Part shown: piece by piece, positions 55,912 through 64,000 of the stretch | Numbering within the stretch: the stretch's first letter is position 1 | Layout of the letters: every line of letters starts with the position of its first letter | From: Tabrizicola thermarum | GTDB taxonomy: Bacteria > Pseudomonadota > Alphaproteobacteria > Rhodobacterales > Rhodobacteraceae | Assembly: GCF_003574395.1 (NCBI RefSeq) | Contig: NZ_QMJY01000013.1 | Location: 372,001-436,000 of the forward strand | DNA length: 64,000 nucleotides | Direction of reading: 5' to 3' | Notes under the pieces: model-generated | What the model was told of the DNA's origin: nothing | Databases searched by the model: none | The model's input: the letters and a program-made list of their open reading frames with translations, nothing else | Program-made: the position numbers and the translations under genes

Positions 55912-56376
55912 ATGACTGACCCGACCCACGGCTTCGATCTCGAGGATTTCCTGCCCTACCTCCTGAATCAGGCGGCAGAGGCGACCTCGCACGGGTTCCA
56001 GGCGATCTACCGCGACCGCCATGGGCTGACCCGCACGCAATGGCGGGTGATGGCCAATCTGGGCAAGTTCGGCGCGATGACCGCCCGCGACATCTGCGCG
56101 ATCAGCCATATCGAAAAGACCAAGGTCAGCCGCGCCGTTGCCGCGTTGGAACAGTCCGGACTGCTGATGCGCAGGCCCAGCGAGACCGACCGCCGGGCCG
56201 AGGTGCTGTCGCTGACGCCAAAGGGTCAGGCCACCTTTGCCGAACTGGGCCAGCTCGCCATCGGCTTCGACCGGCACCTCCGCGACACTCTCGGCGACGG
56301 CGAGGCTGCGATTCTGGCCTCGCTCCTGAAACGCCTGGCCCGGCGCGCACCTTCCTCCGGCGATCCGGACGACTGA
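55912..56376 (+). CDS. MarR-family regulator of aromatic catabolism
   Basis: A 154-residue winged-helix repressor: LTRTQWRVMANLGKFGAMTARDICAISHIEKTKVSRAVAALEQSGLL (residues 40-90, in segments) is the DNA-binding core, followed by the wing RRPSETDRRAEVLSLT. Resembles HpaR/HmgR regulators. ATG at 55912 has AAGGGAA upstream; a GTG at 55855 overlapping the maiA stop is less likely. Probably represses hmgA, maiA and perhaps hpaF through AGTTGC-N4-GCAACT sites. Confidence 0.88.
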   Translation: MTDPTHGFDLEDFLPYLLNQAAEATSHGFQAIYRDRHGLTRTQWRVMANLGKFGAMTARDICAISHIEKTKVSRAVAALEQSGLLMRRPSETDRRAEVLSLTPKGQATFAELGQLAIGFDRHLRDTLGDGEAAILASLLKRLARRAPSSGDPDD

Positions 56377-56394
56377 CCTTGCCCCCGACCGCCG

Positions 56395-57747
56395 TCACAG
56401 CGCGGCGAAGCCAGCCTCCAGCGCCGACAGGATCTTCGCCACATCGCCCTCGGTGACGACCAGGGGCGGCGACAGGATGATGTTGTTGCCCGACACCCGG
56501 ACCATCACCCCGGCCTCATAGGTCGCGCGATGCACCTTGCCGATGGTCTTCTTGTCGATGGGGGCCTTGGTCGCCCGGTCCGCCACCAGCTCCAGCGCGC
56601 ACATCAGCCCATGGCCGCCGCGCACGTCGCCGATCACCTCATGCCGCGCCATCAGCGCCTGCAACCCGGCAAACAGCTGCGCCCCCCGCGCCCCCGCGTT
56701 CTTCTGTGGCTGGATCCGCTGCGTCTCCTTCAGACAGGCAATCGCCGCCGCCGCCCCCACGGGATGCCCGGAATAGGTGTACCCGGACCCGATGGCGCCC
56801 TTGCCGCTGGTATCCCTCTCGAACACCTCGGCCACGGCTTCCGACACCATCACCGCGCCGAACGGGAAATAGCCGTTGGTGATCGCCTTGGCCGACACCA
56901 GAAGGTCCGGCTGCACCCCCCAGTGGCGCGAGCCCGTCCAGCTGCCCGTCCGCCCGAAGGCGGTGATGACCTCATCCGCGACCAGCAGGATCCCGTATTT
57001 CGAACACAGCGCCCGCACCCCCGGCATGAAACTTTCATGCGGCGGGATCACCCCGCCCGCGCCCAAGACCGGCTCCATGATGAAGGCCGCGATGGTGGAC
57101 GGGTCCTGGAACCTGATCTCGTCCTCGATCGCCGCCAGACACAGCTGCGCCAGCCGCGCCGGATCGGTCTCGTTGAACGGGTTGCGATAGGTGTAGGGCG
57201 CGGGGGTATGGAAACACCCCGGCATCAGCGGCTCATACTGGGTGCGGAAATTCGCGTTGCCGTTGACGGATGCGCCCAGAGTATGCGTGCCGTGATAGCC
57301 CTTCTTCAGGCTCAGGAACTTGACCCGACCCGCCTCGCCCCGGATCTTGTGATACTGCCGCGCCAGCCGCAGCGCGACTTCCACCCCGTCCGACCCGCCG
57401 CTGGTGTAGAAGGCCCGGCTCAGCCCGTCCGGCGCGAAGAAATCGGCCAGCATCTCGGCCAGCTCGATCACGTTGTCGTTCGTCGTGCCCCGGAAGATCG
57501 AATAATAAGGCAGCCGGTTCAGCTGTGCCGTGATCGCGTCCTTCACCGGCTGGCAGGAATAGCCGAGGTTGACGTTCCACAACCCCCCCACCGCGTCGAT
57601 GGTGCGGTGGCCGTCGACGTCGATGATCTCCACCCCCTCCGCCTCGACGATGATTTCCGGCGGGTTCGCCAGACTGTCCGCCGGATGCGCCATAGGATGC
57701 CACAGGTGCCGCGCGTTGTTTTCCTTGAGGAAATTCGAATCCTTCAT
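56395..57747 (-). CDS. Class III aminotransferase (omega-aminotransferase)
   Basis: A 450-residue PLP-dependent aminotransferase. Typical segments are DGHRTIDAVGGLWNVNLGY near 45, FYTSGGSDGVEVALRLARQY near 113, the pyridine Asp in LLVADEVITAFGRTGSW near 255 and the PLP Lys in VSAKAITNGYFPFGA near 285. These enzymes move amino groups from omega-amino acids, polyamines or amines to pyruvate or 2-oxoglutarate. It follows an aldehyde dehydrogenase in the same operon, so an amine is probably converted to aldehyde, then acid. Substrate unknown. Confidence 0.88.
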   Translation of the reverse strand: MKDSNFLKENNARHLWHPMAHPADSLANPPEIIVEAEGVEIIDVDGHRTIDAVGGLWNVNLGYSCQPVKDAITAQLNRLPYYSIFRGTTNDNVIELAEMLADFFAPDGLSRAFYTSGGSDGVEVALRLARQYHKIRGEAGRVKFLSLKKGYHGTHTLGASVNGNANFRTQYEPLMPGCFHTPAPYTYRNPFNETDPARLAQLCLAAIEDEIRFQDPSTIAAFIMEPVLGAGGVIPPHESFMPGVRALCSKYGILLVADEVITAFGRTGSWTGSRHWGVQPDLLVSAKAITNGYFPFGAVMVSEAVAEVFERDTSGKGAIGSGYTYSGHPVGAAAAIACLKETQRIQPQKNAGARGAQLFAGLQALMARHEVIGDVRGGHGLMCALELVADRATKAPIDKKTIGKVHRATYEAGVMVRVSGNNIILSPPLVVTEGDVAKILSALEAGFAAL

Positions 57748-57772
57748 CGTCAGGCTCCTTGCAGGGCAAGCA

Positions 57773-59251
57773 TCACAGCTTCACCCAGGCGGTTTTCAGG
57801 TTCAGGTATTTGTCAAAGGCATGCAGCGACTTGTCATGCCCGTTGCCGGACTGCTTGACCCCGCCCAGGGGCACCGTCAGATCGGACCCGCCATAGGTGT
57901 TCACATGCACCAGCCCCGCGCGGATCTTCCGCACCATCCGATGCGCCCGGGACAGGTTTCCAGTCCACACCGCCGCCGCAAGACCGTAGGACGTGCCATT
58001 GGCCAGCGCGACCGCCTCCGCCTCGGTGTCGAAGGGCGTCACCGTGACCACGGGGCCAAAGACCTCTTCGCGGAACACCCGATCCTCGGGCCGGGCCTCG
58101 ACAATCGCCGGTTCCATGTAGAACCCGCCCGTCTCCTCCCGTATCCGCGCGCCGCCGATCACGGTCCGGCCCGCCTCTCGCGCCTCGGCGACAAACCGCA
58201 GGTTCTGCTGCAACTGCCGCAGCGAATTCACCGCCCCCGCCTGCGTCGTGCTGTCCAGCGGATCGCCCACCCTTATCGCCGCCGCCTGCGCCGCCAGCTT
58301 CTCCACGAACGCCGCATGCACGCTGCGCTCGACCAGGATGCGCGACCCTGCAATGCAGACCTGGCCCGAGTTGCGGAAGATCCCCATCGCCGAAACCTTC
58401 GCCGCCTCGTCCAGGTCCGGCGCGTCGGCAAAGACGATGTTGGGCGACTTGCCGCCCAGCTCCAGATAGACCCGCTTCAGGTTCGACCGCGCCGCCGCCT
58501 CCAGTAGCCGCCGCCCCGTCGCGCCCGAGCCGGTGAAGACCAGCACATCCACGTCCATCGACGCTGCAATCGCGGCACCAACGACCGGCCCCTCGCCTGT
58601 GACCACGTTCAGAACACCCGCAGGCAGTCCGGCCTCCAGCCCCAGTTGCGCCACCCGCACAAGCGTCAGAGAAGCCGTCTCCGCCGGTTTCAGCACCACC
58701 GTGCAGCCCGCCGCCAGCGCGGGTCCGAACTTCCACGCCCCGATCATCAGCGGGAAATTCCACGGCACGATTGCGCCCACCACCCCCGCCGGTTCCCGGT
58801 GCACCAGCCCCAGAAACGCCGGGTCGGTCGGGGCGATCTCCCCCGCAAGCTTGTCGATCGCCTCGGCATAGTAGCGCACCGTCGCCGCCGCAGACAAAGG
58901 CTCTGCCTTCAGCGCCATGCCGATCTCGGTGCCGTTCTCCCGCACACCCAGCACGGCCAGGTCCACCGCCTGCGCCTCGATCAGGTCGGCCCATTTCAGC
59001 AGGATCTTCTTGCGCGCCGCCGGGGCCAGCCCGGACCAGCGGCCATCGTCAAAGGCGCGGCGGGCGGCGGCAATGGCGGCTTCGGCATCGGCCACCGTTC
59101 CGCGGGCATAAGTGGTCAGCCGCGACCCATCGATGGGCGACACGACGGTCGTCACCCCCCCATCCGAGGCCGGAACCGACCGGCCATCGATCAGGTGCTG
59201 AAACGGCTCAACAGGGGCCTTGCGAAGGGCATCTATCCGGGGTTGACTCAT
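57773..59251 (-). CDS. Aldehyde dehydrogenase (PuuC/ALDH family)
   Basis: A 492-residue NAD(P)-dependent aldehyde dehydrogenase. VPWNFPLMIGAWKFGPALAAG near 160, catalytic Glu in YLELGGKSPNIVF near 265 and catalytic Cys in NSGQVCIAGSRIL near 300. Similar to the gamma-glutamyl-aminobutyraldehyde or betaine aldehyde groups. No clear ribosome-binding site before the ATG at 59251; the predicted mRNA leader is only about 25 bases and overlaps the IclR-type operator. Confidence 0.87.
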   Translation of the reverse strand: MSQPRIDALRKAPVEPFQHLIDGRSVPASDGGVTTVVSPIDGSRLTTYARGTVADAEAAIAAARRAFDDGRWSGLAPAARKKILLKWADLIEAQAVDLAVLGVRENGTEIGMALKAEPLSAAATVRYYAEAIDKLAGEIAPTDPAFLGLVHREPAGVVGAIVPWNFPLMIGAWKFGPALAAGCTVVLKPAETASLTLVRVAQLGLEAGLPAGVLNVVTGEGPVVGAAIAASMDVDVLVFTGSGATGRRLLEAAARSNLKRVYLELGGKSPNIVFADAPDLDEAAKVSAMGIFRNSGQVCIAGSRILVERSVHAAFVEKLAAQAAAIRVGDPLDSTTQAGAVNSLRQLQQNLRFVAEAREAGRTVIGGARIREETGGFYMEPAIVEARPEDRVFREEVFGPVVTVTPFDTEAEAVALANGTSYGLAAAVWTGNLSRAHRMVRKIRAGLVHVNTYGGSDLTVPLGGVKQSGNGHDKSLHAFDKYLNLKTAWVKL

Positions 59252-59254
59252 GTC

Positions 59255-59310
59255 GGTTCATTATTGCCACCACTGGTTATTATTATGCACCGCAATCATC
59301 GCCCGGTCAA
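59255..59310 (-). promoter_or_regulatory. Promoter and IclR-type operator of the ALDH-aminotransferase operon
   Basis: Minus-strand TTGACC (59310-59305), 17-base spacer and CATAAT (59287-59282). The block 59255-59291 begins with GGTTCATTAT and contains CACCACTGGTT. The same elements, in the same order on the opposite strand, occur at 60165-60200 next to iclR. Confidence 0.7.
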
Positions 59311-59316
59311 TCAGAC

Positions 59317-60108
59317 TCAGACCTGCACGAACCGGGCCGCAGCGGCGCGGAACGTGGCGGGGACGCGCCCGCCCGAACTCACCGTCACGCGCTCGGCCTC
59401 GGCGATCAGCGCGGTGATGATCTCTTGCCGCAGGTCATTCGTCATCCGGTGCGCGGGCGTCGCAATCGCAATCGCGCCGGTCGCCTCGCCATCGCTGTCG
59501 AACAGTGGGACAGCGATGCCATAGACATCGTCCTCTGCCGTCTGATCCGCCTCGGCAAAGCCGGACAGGCGAATCTCCTCCAGCCGCGCCCGCAAGACCC
59601 CCGGGTTGGTGATCGTCCGCGTGGTGCGGGCCACCAGCGGCTCGGCCAGCACCCGGTCCACCCGTTCGGGCCGGGAATAGGCCAGGACCGCCAGGCCCGA
59701 GGCGGTGCAGTGCAGCATCAGGATCTCGCCCGCCACCAGCGACACCCGGCTGCCCCGGTTGCTTTCGCAGATGCCGATGGTCGCCAGCCCGCGCCCCGAG
59801 ATCAGCGAGGCATGCGCCGTCTCGCCCAGCCGCGCCGCCAGCTCCGCCAGCGACTGCTGGACCAGAGCGGATACCGGAAACGCCGCCTCACGCACACGCG
59901 CCAGCCGCAGCACGCCCGCCCCCAGCCGGTAAAGCCTTGCATCGCCGCGCTTTTCCAGAAGGCCCGCGTCGCACATCACCCCCAGCATCCGATGCACCGT
60001 CGCCTTGTCCACCCCTGACCGGCGCGCCAGTTCCGACAGCCCGATCTCGGGCTCTGCTTCCGAGAAATGGTCCAGCAACGACAAGGCCTTGGCGACAGTG
60101 GTGGACAT
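59317..60108 (-). CDS. IclR-family transcriptional regulator
   Basis: A 263-residue IclR protein: winged HTH at residues 1-60 (GLSELARRSGVDKATVHRML) and an effector-binding domain with LHCTASGLAVLAY near 150 and GAIAIATPAHRM near 220. The start at 60108 has GGAG upstream; the frame runs further by chance. It stands between two transcripts that share its likely operator, the ALDH-aminotransferase operon and the Tm-1-like gene. Confidence 0.92.
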   Translation of the reverse strand: MSTTVAKALSLLDHFSEAEPEIGLSELARRSGVDKATVHRMLGVMCDAGLLEKRGDARLYRLGAGVLRLARVREAAFPVSALVQQSLAELAARLGETAHASLISGRGLATIGICESNRGSRVSLVAGEILMLHCTASGLAVLAYSRPERVDRVLAEPLVARTTRTITNPGVLRARLEEIRLSGFAEADQTAEDDVYGIAVPLFDSDGEATGAIAIATPAHRMTNDLRQEIITALIAEAERVTVSSGGRVPATFRAAAARFVQV

Positions 60109-60144
60109 GATGACTCCGGCGTGACCCCTGCCCAGCCAATCTCG

Positions 60145-60214
60145 TTGACGCAAAGGCAAGGGCTGATTATCATTGAACCACTGGTGATTATAATGAACCA
60201 AATATCCGCGTCAA
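60145..60214. promoter_or_regulatory. Divergent iclR / Tm-1-like promoters with shared operator
   Basis: Plus strand: TTGACG (60145-60150), 17 bases, TATCAT (60168-60173). Minus strand: TTGACG (60214-60209), 16 bases, TATAAT (60192-60187). The operator 60165-60200 contains ATTGAACCACTGGTG and ATAATGAACC and overlaps both -10 regions. Its reverse complement aligns with the site at 59255-59291. Confidence 0.7.
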
Positions 60215-60249
60215 CGCGGACGCACGATGGCACCGGCAGGGGAAGGCAC

Positions 60250-61488
60250 ATGACGAAAACCATCCTGGTCATCGGCACGTTCGACACCAAGGCGGACGAA
60301 CTTGCCTACCTCATCAGCCGGATCAAGGCGCAGGGCGGCGAGGTGCTGGCGATGGATGTCAGCATCCTGGGTCAGGCGAAGACCTCTGTCGATGTCTCCA
60401 AGCACCAGGTCGCCGCCGCCGCCAACACCACCATCGACGCCCTGATCGCGCTGGGCGAGGAAGGCGAGGCCTTCGCCCGGATGAGCGCAGGCGCCGCCCG
60501 CATGACCCGCAAACTCCATGCCGAAGGCCGCTTCCACGGCATGATCGCGCTGGGCGGCACGATGGGCACCGACCTCGCGCTGGATTGCGCGCAGGCCCTG
60601 CCGCTGGGCGTGCCGAAATACATCGTCTCCACCGTCGCCGGATCGCCCTTGATCGCCGCCGAACGCATGGCCGCGGACGTCCAGTTCATCCTCTGGGCCG
60701 GGGGTCTCTACGGCCTCAACCCACTGTGCAAGTCCTCGCTCAGCCAGGCCGCCGGGGCTGTCCTCGGCGCCGCGCAGGCGGTGGAGGCGCCGAAACTCGA
60801 CCGCCCGCTGATCGGGATGACCTCGCTCGGCTCCTCCTGCCTGAAATACATGAAACGCCTGCACCCCGAACTGACCCGGCGCGGCTATGACATCGCGGTG
60901 TTCCACACCACCGGCATGGGCGGCATGGCCTTCGAGCGTCTGGCCGCCGAGGGCACCTTCGCCTGCGTGATGGATTTCTCCTTGCAGGAACTGGTGAACA
61001 TGCTGCACGGCTCGCTGGTCAGCGCCGGGGCCGACCGGCTGACCGGCGCGGGCCGCAGCGGCACGCCGCAACTGGTGGCTCCGGGTGCCGCCGACATCCT
61101 CGACCTCGCCGGCTGGCAACCGATCCCGCCGCGTTTCCAGGACCGCCCCTTCCACGAACACAACCGCCTGATCAAAAGCGTGGGCTTCAACGCCGAGGAA
61201 CGCCGCGAGCTTGCCCGCGTCATCGCCGACCGGCTGGCCCAGGCCAAGGGCCCGACGCATTTCTTCCTGCCCAGGGGCGGGATCGAGGAGTGGGACCGCC
61301 CCGGCGAAGCTGCGCACGACCCCGAGGGCCTGGCCGCCTTCACCGAAGCCGCCGAACGCGCGCTGACAGGCCGGGTCGAGCACACCGTCCTCGACTGCCA
61401 CATCAACGACGCCGCCTTCTGCGACGCCGTGCTGGCCAAGCTGGACGAATGGGTCGCCGCCGGGATCGTCCCGAAGGGCGCCGCCTAG
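60250..61488 (+). CDS. Tm-1-like ATP-binding domain protein (UPF0261)
   Basis: A 412-residue protein of the UPF0261/Tm-1 family. ILVIGTFDTKADELAYLISRIKAQG opens the first Rossmann-like subdomain, and MIALGGTMGTDLALDCAQALPLGVPKYIVSTVAG near 100-130, GMTSLGSSCLKYM near 195 and HTTGMGGMAFERLAAEG near 220 are conserved. Plant relatives bind ATP. The bacterial function is not established. GGAAGG precedes the ATG. Its stop overlaps the convergent CoA ligase by four bases. Promoter evidence ties it to the neighbouring IclR regulator. Confidence 0.9.
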   Translation: MTKTILVIGTFDTKADELAYLISRIKAQGGEVLAMDVSILGQAKTSVDVSKHQVAAAANTTIDALIALGEEGEAFARMSAGAARMTRKLHAEGRFHGMIALGGTMGTDLALDCAQALPLGVPKYIVSTVAGSPLIAAERMAADVQFILWAGGLYGLNPLCKSSLSQAAGAVLGAAQAVEAPKLDRPLIGMTSLGSSCLKYMKRLHPELTRRGYDIAVFHTTGMGGMAFERLAAEGTFACVMDFSLQELVNMLHGSLVSAGADRLTGAGRSGTPQLVAPGAADILDLAGWQPIPPRFQDRPFHEHNRLIKSVGFNAEERRELARVIADRLAQAKGPTHFFLPRGGIEEWDRPGEAAHDPEGLAAFTEAAERALTGRVEHTVLDCHINDAAFCDAVLAKLDEWVAAGIVPKGAA

Positions 61489-63107
61489 CCCTTCGTGCCC
61501 CGCAACTGAAACCGCTGGATCTTGCCGGTCTGTGTCTTGGGCAGCGCCTCGGTGAACACCACGCTGCGCGGATACTTGTAGGGCGCGATCACCTTCTTCA
61601 CATGGTCCTGCAACAGCTTGACCATCAGCGCATCGCCCGACTGCCCCGGCGCCAGCACCACATGCGCCTGCACGATCTGGCCCCGGTCTTCGTCCGGCAC
61701 TCCCACCACCGCACATTCCAGCACCGCCGGGTGCGACAGCAGCGCCGCCTCCACCTCCGGCCCCGCGATGTTGTAACCCGCCGACAGGATCATGTCGTCC
61801 GACCGCGCGGCAAAGTGGAAATAGCCCTCTTCGTCCTGCCAGAAACTGTCGCCCGTCAGGTTCCAGCCGTCGCGCACATAGGCCCGCTGCCGGTGGTCCG
61901 CCAGATAGCGACACCCCGTCGGCCCCCGCACCGCCAGCCGCCCGACCTCGCCATGCGGCACCTCGCGCATTTCCTCATCGACGATCCGCGCCTCATAGCC
62001 CGTCACCGGCTTGCCCGTGCAGCCCGGCCGATGATCGTCGAACCGGTTACTGATGAAGATATGCAGCATCTCCGTCGCCCCGATCCCGTCCAGCATCGGC
62101 TTGCCGGTCTTCTGCTGCCATTCCTCATAGACCGGCGCGGGCAAGGTCTCCCCCGCCGACACCGCCGCCCGCAAGGACGACAGGTCCGCCCCCTCATCCA
62201 TCGCCTTCAGCATCACCCGATAGGCCGTGGGGGCGGTGAAGCAGATCGTCGCCCGATGCTCCTCGATCATCGCCACCATGTTCGGGGGCGAGGCCTGCTC
62301 CAGCAGCGCCGCCGCCGCGCCGAAGCGCAGCGGAAACACCGCAAGCCCGCCCAGCCCGAAGGTGAACGCCAAGGGAGGGCTGCCGATGAACACATCCTCT
62401 GGCGTCACCCCCAGCACCTCGCGCGCATAGCCATCTGCGATAATCAGCAGGTCGCGGTGGAAATGCATCGTGGCCTTCGGCTCGCCCGTGGTGCCCGAGG
62501 TGAACCCCAGCAAAGCCACATCGTCCCGCCCCGTCCGCACCGCCTCGAACCGCACGGGCTTCTTCAAGGCGACCCGGTCCAGTTCCGCATCATGGTTCGC
62601 GGTGCCGTCAAAGCCCACGATGGTGCGCAGGAACCGGCTGTCCTTGCCGCAGGCAACCAGTTCTTCCATCAACCGAGTATCGCACAGCGCATGGCTGATC
62701 TCGGCCTTGTCCACGATCCTGGTCAGCTCTCCGGCCCGCAGCATCGGCATGGTGTTCACCACCACCGCCCCCGCCTTGGTGGCCGCCAGCCAGCAGGCCA
62801 CCATCGCCGGATTGTTGGCGCTGCGGATCAGCACCCGGTTGCCGGGCCTGACCCCGTAATCCTCGACCAGCGCATGGGCGATCCGGTTCGACCAGTCGGT
62901 CAACTCCTTGTAGGTCCGGCTGCGCCCGTTGCCGATCAGAGCCGTATGGTCGCCAAAGCCGCGTTCGACCATCCGGTCGGTCAACTCGACGCCGACGTTC
63001 AACCAATCGGGATAGTCGAAACCCTCCAGCCGGATCTCCGGCCAGTCCTCCGCCGGCGGCAGCCGATCCCGCGTGAATGTGTCGCCATGTCCTGTCGGTC
63101 CAAGCAT
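61485..63107 (-). CDS. AMP-forming aryl-CoA ligase (2-aminobenzoate/benzoate-CoA ligase type)
   Basis: A 540-residue acyl-adenylate enzyme. ATP motif FTSGTTGEPKATMHFH near 205, GATEMLHIF near 330, and C-terminal Lys in PKTQTGKIQRFQLR near 525. The sequence fits the benzoate/2-aminobenzoate-CoA ligase group. With RidA, thioesterase and acyl-CoA dehydrogenase upstream, it probably activates an aromatic acid for an aerobic CoA-bound pathway. GGAGG lies nine bases before the ATG. Confidence 0.85.
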   Translation of the reverse strand: MLGPTGHGDTFTRDRLPPAEDWPEIRLEGFDYPDWLNVGVELTDRMVERGFGDHTALIGNGRSRTYKELTDWSNRIAHALVEDYGVRPGNRVLIRSANNPAMVACWLAATKAGAVVVNTMPMLRAGELTRIVDKAEISHALCDTRLMEELVACGKDSRFLRTIVGFDGTANHDAELDRVALKKPVRFEAVRTGRDDVALLGFTSGTTGEPKATMHFHRDLLIIADGYAREVLGVTPEDVFIGSPPLAFTFGLGGLAVFPLRFGAAAALLEQASPPNMVAMIEEHRATICFTAPTAYRVMLKAMDEGADLSSLRAAVSAGETLPAPVYEEWQQKTGKPMLDGIGATEMLHIFISNRFDDHRPGCTGKPVTGYEARIVDEEMREVPHGEVGRLAVRGPTGCRYLADHRQRAYVRDGWNLTGDSFWQDEEGYFHFAARSDDMILSAGYNIAGPEVEAALLSHPAVLECAVVGVPDEDRGQIVQAHVVLAPGQSGDALMVKLLQDHVKKVIAPYKYPRSVVFTEALPKTQTGKIQRFQLRGTKG

Positions 63108-63134
63108 CCTTCGGGTCCTCCCAAACCCTTGCCG

Positions 63135-63533
63135 TCACGCCTTCGGAATGACGGCGGTTGCCTCGATTTCCACCTTCGCCCGGTCCTCGACCAGCGCCAC
63201 CACCTGCACCAAAGCCATCGCCGGGTAATGCCGCCCGATCACCGCCTTGTAGACCGCCCCCAACTCCTTGAGACTGCTCAGGTATTCCCGCTTGTCGGTT
63301 ACATACCAGGTCAGCCGCACCAGATGCTCCGGCCCCGCCCCGGCACAGGCCAGCACCTCGACGATGGACTTCAACGCCTGCTCGACCTGGCCCACGAAAT
63401 CGTCGGTCTCGAACTCCTGCTGCGCGTTCCAGCCGATGATCCCGCCGGTAAAGACCAAGCGCCCCTCGGCCGCCATACCGTTGGAATACCCCCGCGCGGC
63501 CTTCCAGTGCTTTGGGTGAAGGACCTCATGCAT
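63135..63533 (-). CDS. RidA family protein
   Basis: A 132-residue RidA/YjgF protein; these hydrolyse reactive enamines or imines. GGIIGWNAQQEFETDDFVGQVEQAL near 30-55 and the C-terminal YPAMALVQVVALVEDRAKVEIEATAV are typical. The common active-site Arg of RidA is not evident in VEDRAKVEIEA context, so a variant subfamily is likely. Placement in an aromatic-CoA operon suggests clearing an imine or aminomuconate-like intermediate. Overlaps the thioesterase gene by eight bases. Confidence 0.87.
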   Translation of the reverse strand: MHEVLHPKHWKAARGYSNGMAAEGRLVFTGGIIGWNAQQEFETDDFVGQVEQALKSIVEVLACAGAGPEHLVRLTWYVTDKREYLSSLKELGAVYKAVIGRHYPAMALVQVVALVEDRAKVEIEATAVIPKA

Positions 63534-63939
63534 CCTGCGTCTCCTTGTAGGCTTCCAACGCCGCCCGCATCTCCCCGGGCCACGGAGCGGCCTTCATTCC
63601 CTCGATCCAGGCCAGCGTCATCCCGACCCGCAGCCGCAGACCGTCGTCCCCGTGCCCCTCGATCCACAGCTTGACCGAGGACCCACCGACCTTCTCCACC
63701 CGCAACGCAAAGCGCACCTTGTCGCCCAGCCGCGAGGGCCGCTGGAACACCGCCTCCATCGCCACCGTCGGCACGCCATTCGACGCGCCGCTGTGCATCG
63801 AGGCAAAGGACCGCCCGACCACATCGGCAAAGAAATTCTCGATGACCGAATTCACCATCTCGAAATAACGCGGGTAGAAAACGATCCCCGCCGGGTCGCA
63901 GTGGTTGAACTCGATCTGGATCAGGCGTTCGTAAGTCAT
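63526..63939 (-). CDS. 4-hydroxybenzoyl-CoA-type thioesterase
   Basis: A 137-residue hot-dog-fold thioesterase. The motif FNHCDPAGIVFYPRYFEMVNSVIENFF carries the catalytic Asp (D16 region) of the 4HBT class. Releases aryl or acyl acids from CoA. In this operon it may recycle CoA from dead-end thioesters. ATGA overlap with the acyl-CoA dehydrogenase before it. Confidence 0.9.
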   Translation of the reverse strand: MTYERLIQIEFNHCDPAGIVFYPRYFEMVNSVIENFFADVVGRSFASMHSGASNGVPTVAMEAVFQRPSRLGDKVRFALRVEKVGGSSVKLWIEGHGDDGLRLRVGMTLAWIEGMKAAPWPGEMRAALEAYKETQDA

Positions 63940-64000
63940 CCCAGGATGCTCCGCGCGATCACGATCCGCTGCACGTCGCTCGCGCCCTCGTAGATCCGCA
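63936..64000 (-). CDS. Acyl-CoA dehydrogenase, C-terminal fragment
   Basis: Only the last 20 or so residues lie in the window: RIYEGASDVQRIVIARSILG, the usual end of acyl-CoA dehydrogenases, where the Gly contacts FAD and the helix closes the subunit. The remainder is outside the window. Its stop overlaps the thioesterase start. It is the furthest upstream visible gene of the CoA-ligase operon. Confidence 0.85.
   Translation of the reverse strand, partial: RIYEGASDVQRIVIARSILG

Overview
The window is a high-GC alphaproteobacterial chromosome segment, most likely from a Rhodobacteraceae member (Rhodobacter, Gemmobacter or Tabrizicola-like). Supporting signs are an RpoE-ChrR singlet-oxygen sigma/anti-sigma pair with the five-gene operon that accompanies it in Rhodobacter sphaeroides, a Rhodobacter-type porin, a CenR-like regulator, and dense operons in which stop and start codons overlap as ATGA. 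I saw no rRNA, tRNA, CRISPR array, insertion sequence or prophage. Coding density is very high; only one stretch over 300 bases lacks a gene (34661-34990).

Layout. (1) 1-9.4 kb: a sugar-acid island for L-idonate/gluconate use. It holds the start of a sugar ABC ATPase, two GntR-type LacI regulators, 6-phosphogluconate dehydrogenase, an SMP-30 lactonase, an idonate dehydrogenase, a 2-hydroxyacid dehydrogenase, a gluconate 5-dehydrogenase-like SDR, gluconokinase, and two genes of unknown role. A palindromic operator (GTTATCGATAAC) occurs at both divergent promoters. (2) 9.4-28.9 kb: mainly housekeeping genes: argH, a TlpA-like thioredoxin, xthA, cenR-like, ribA, an L,D-transpeptidase, an amylosucrase, a YggS-type protein, a porin, leuS-lptE-holA, an OsmC protein, a LysR regulator and a glycosyltransferase. 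(3) 29.1-34.7 kb: a putrescine-type ABC transporter followed by an aminobutyraldehyde dehydrogenase, in the same order as E. coli ydcSTUVW. (4) 35-38.6 kb: mutL-rmuC and a HutD-like gene. (5) 38.7-45 kb: rpoE-chrR and the divergent RpoE-type operon; both carry TGATCC-N18-TA promoters. (6) 45.1-56.4 kb: two aromatic ring-cleavage routes side by side, homoprotocatechuate (hpaFEDGH) and homogentisate (hmgA-fahA, maiA), with a MarR regulator and a related operator at both. (7) 56.4-61.5 kb: an aminotransferase-aldehyde dehydrogenase operon, an IclR regulator and a Tm-1-like gene sharing one operator motif. (8) 61.5-64 kb: a CoA ligase, RidA, thioesterase and acyl-CoA dehydrogenase operon resembling aerobic 2-aminobenzoyl-CoA pathways.

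Most genes belong to known families. The least understood parts are the IclR-controlled Tm-1/aminotransferase unit, the extra genes in the gluconate operon, the metallo-beta-lactamase-fold protein with an altered metal motif in the homogentisate operon, a candidate small RNA or attenuator upstream of xthA, and recurring intergenic palindromes and intercistronic repeats.
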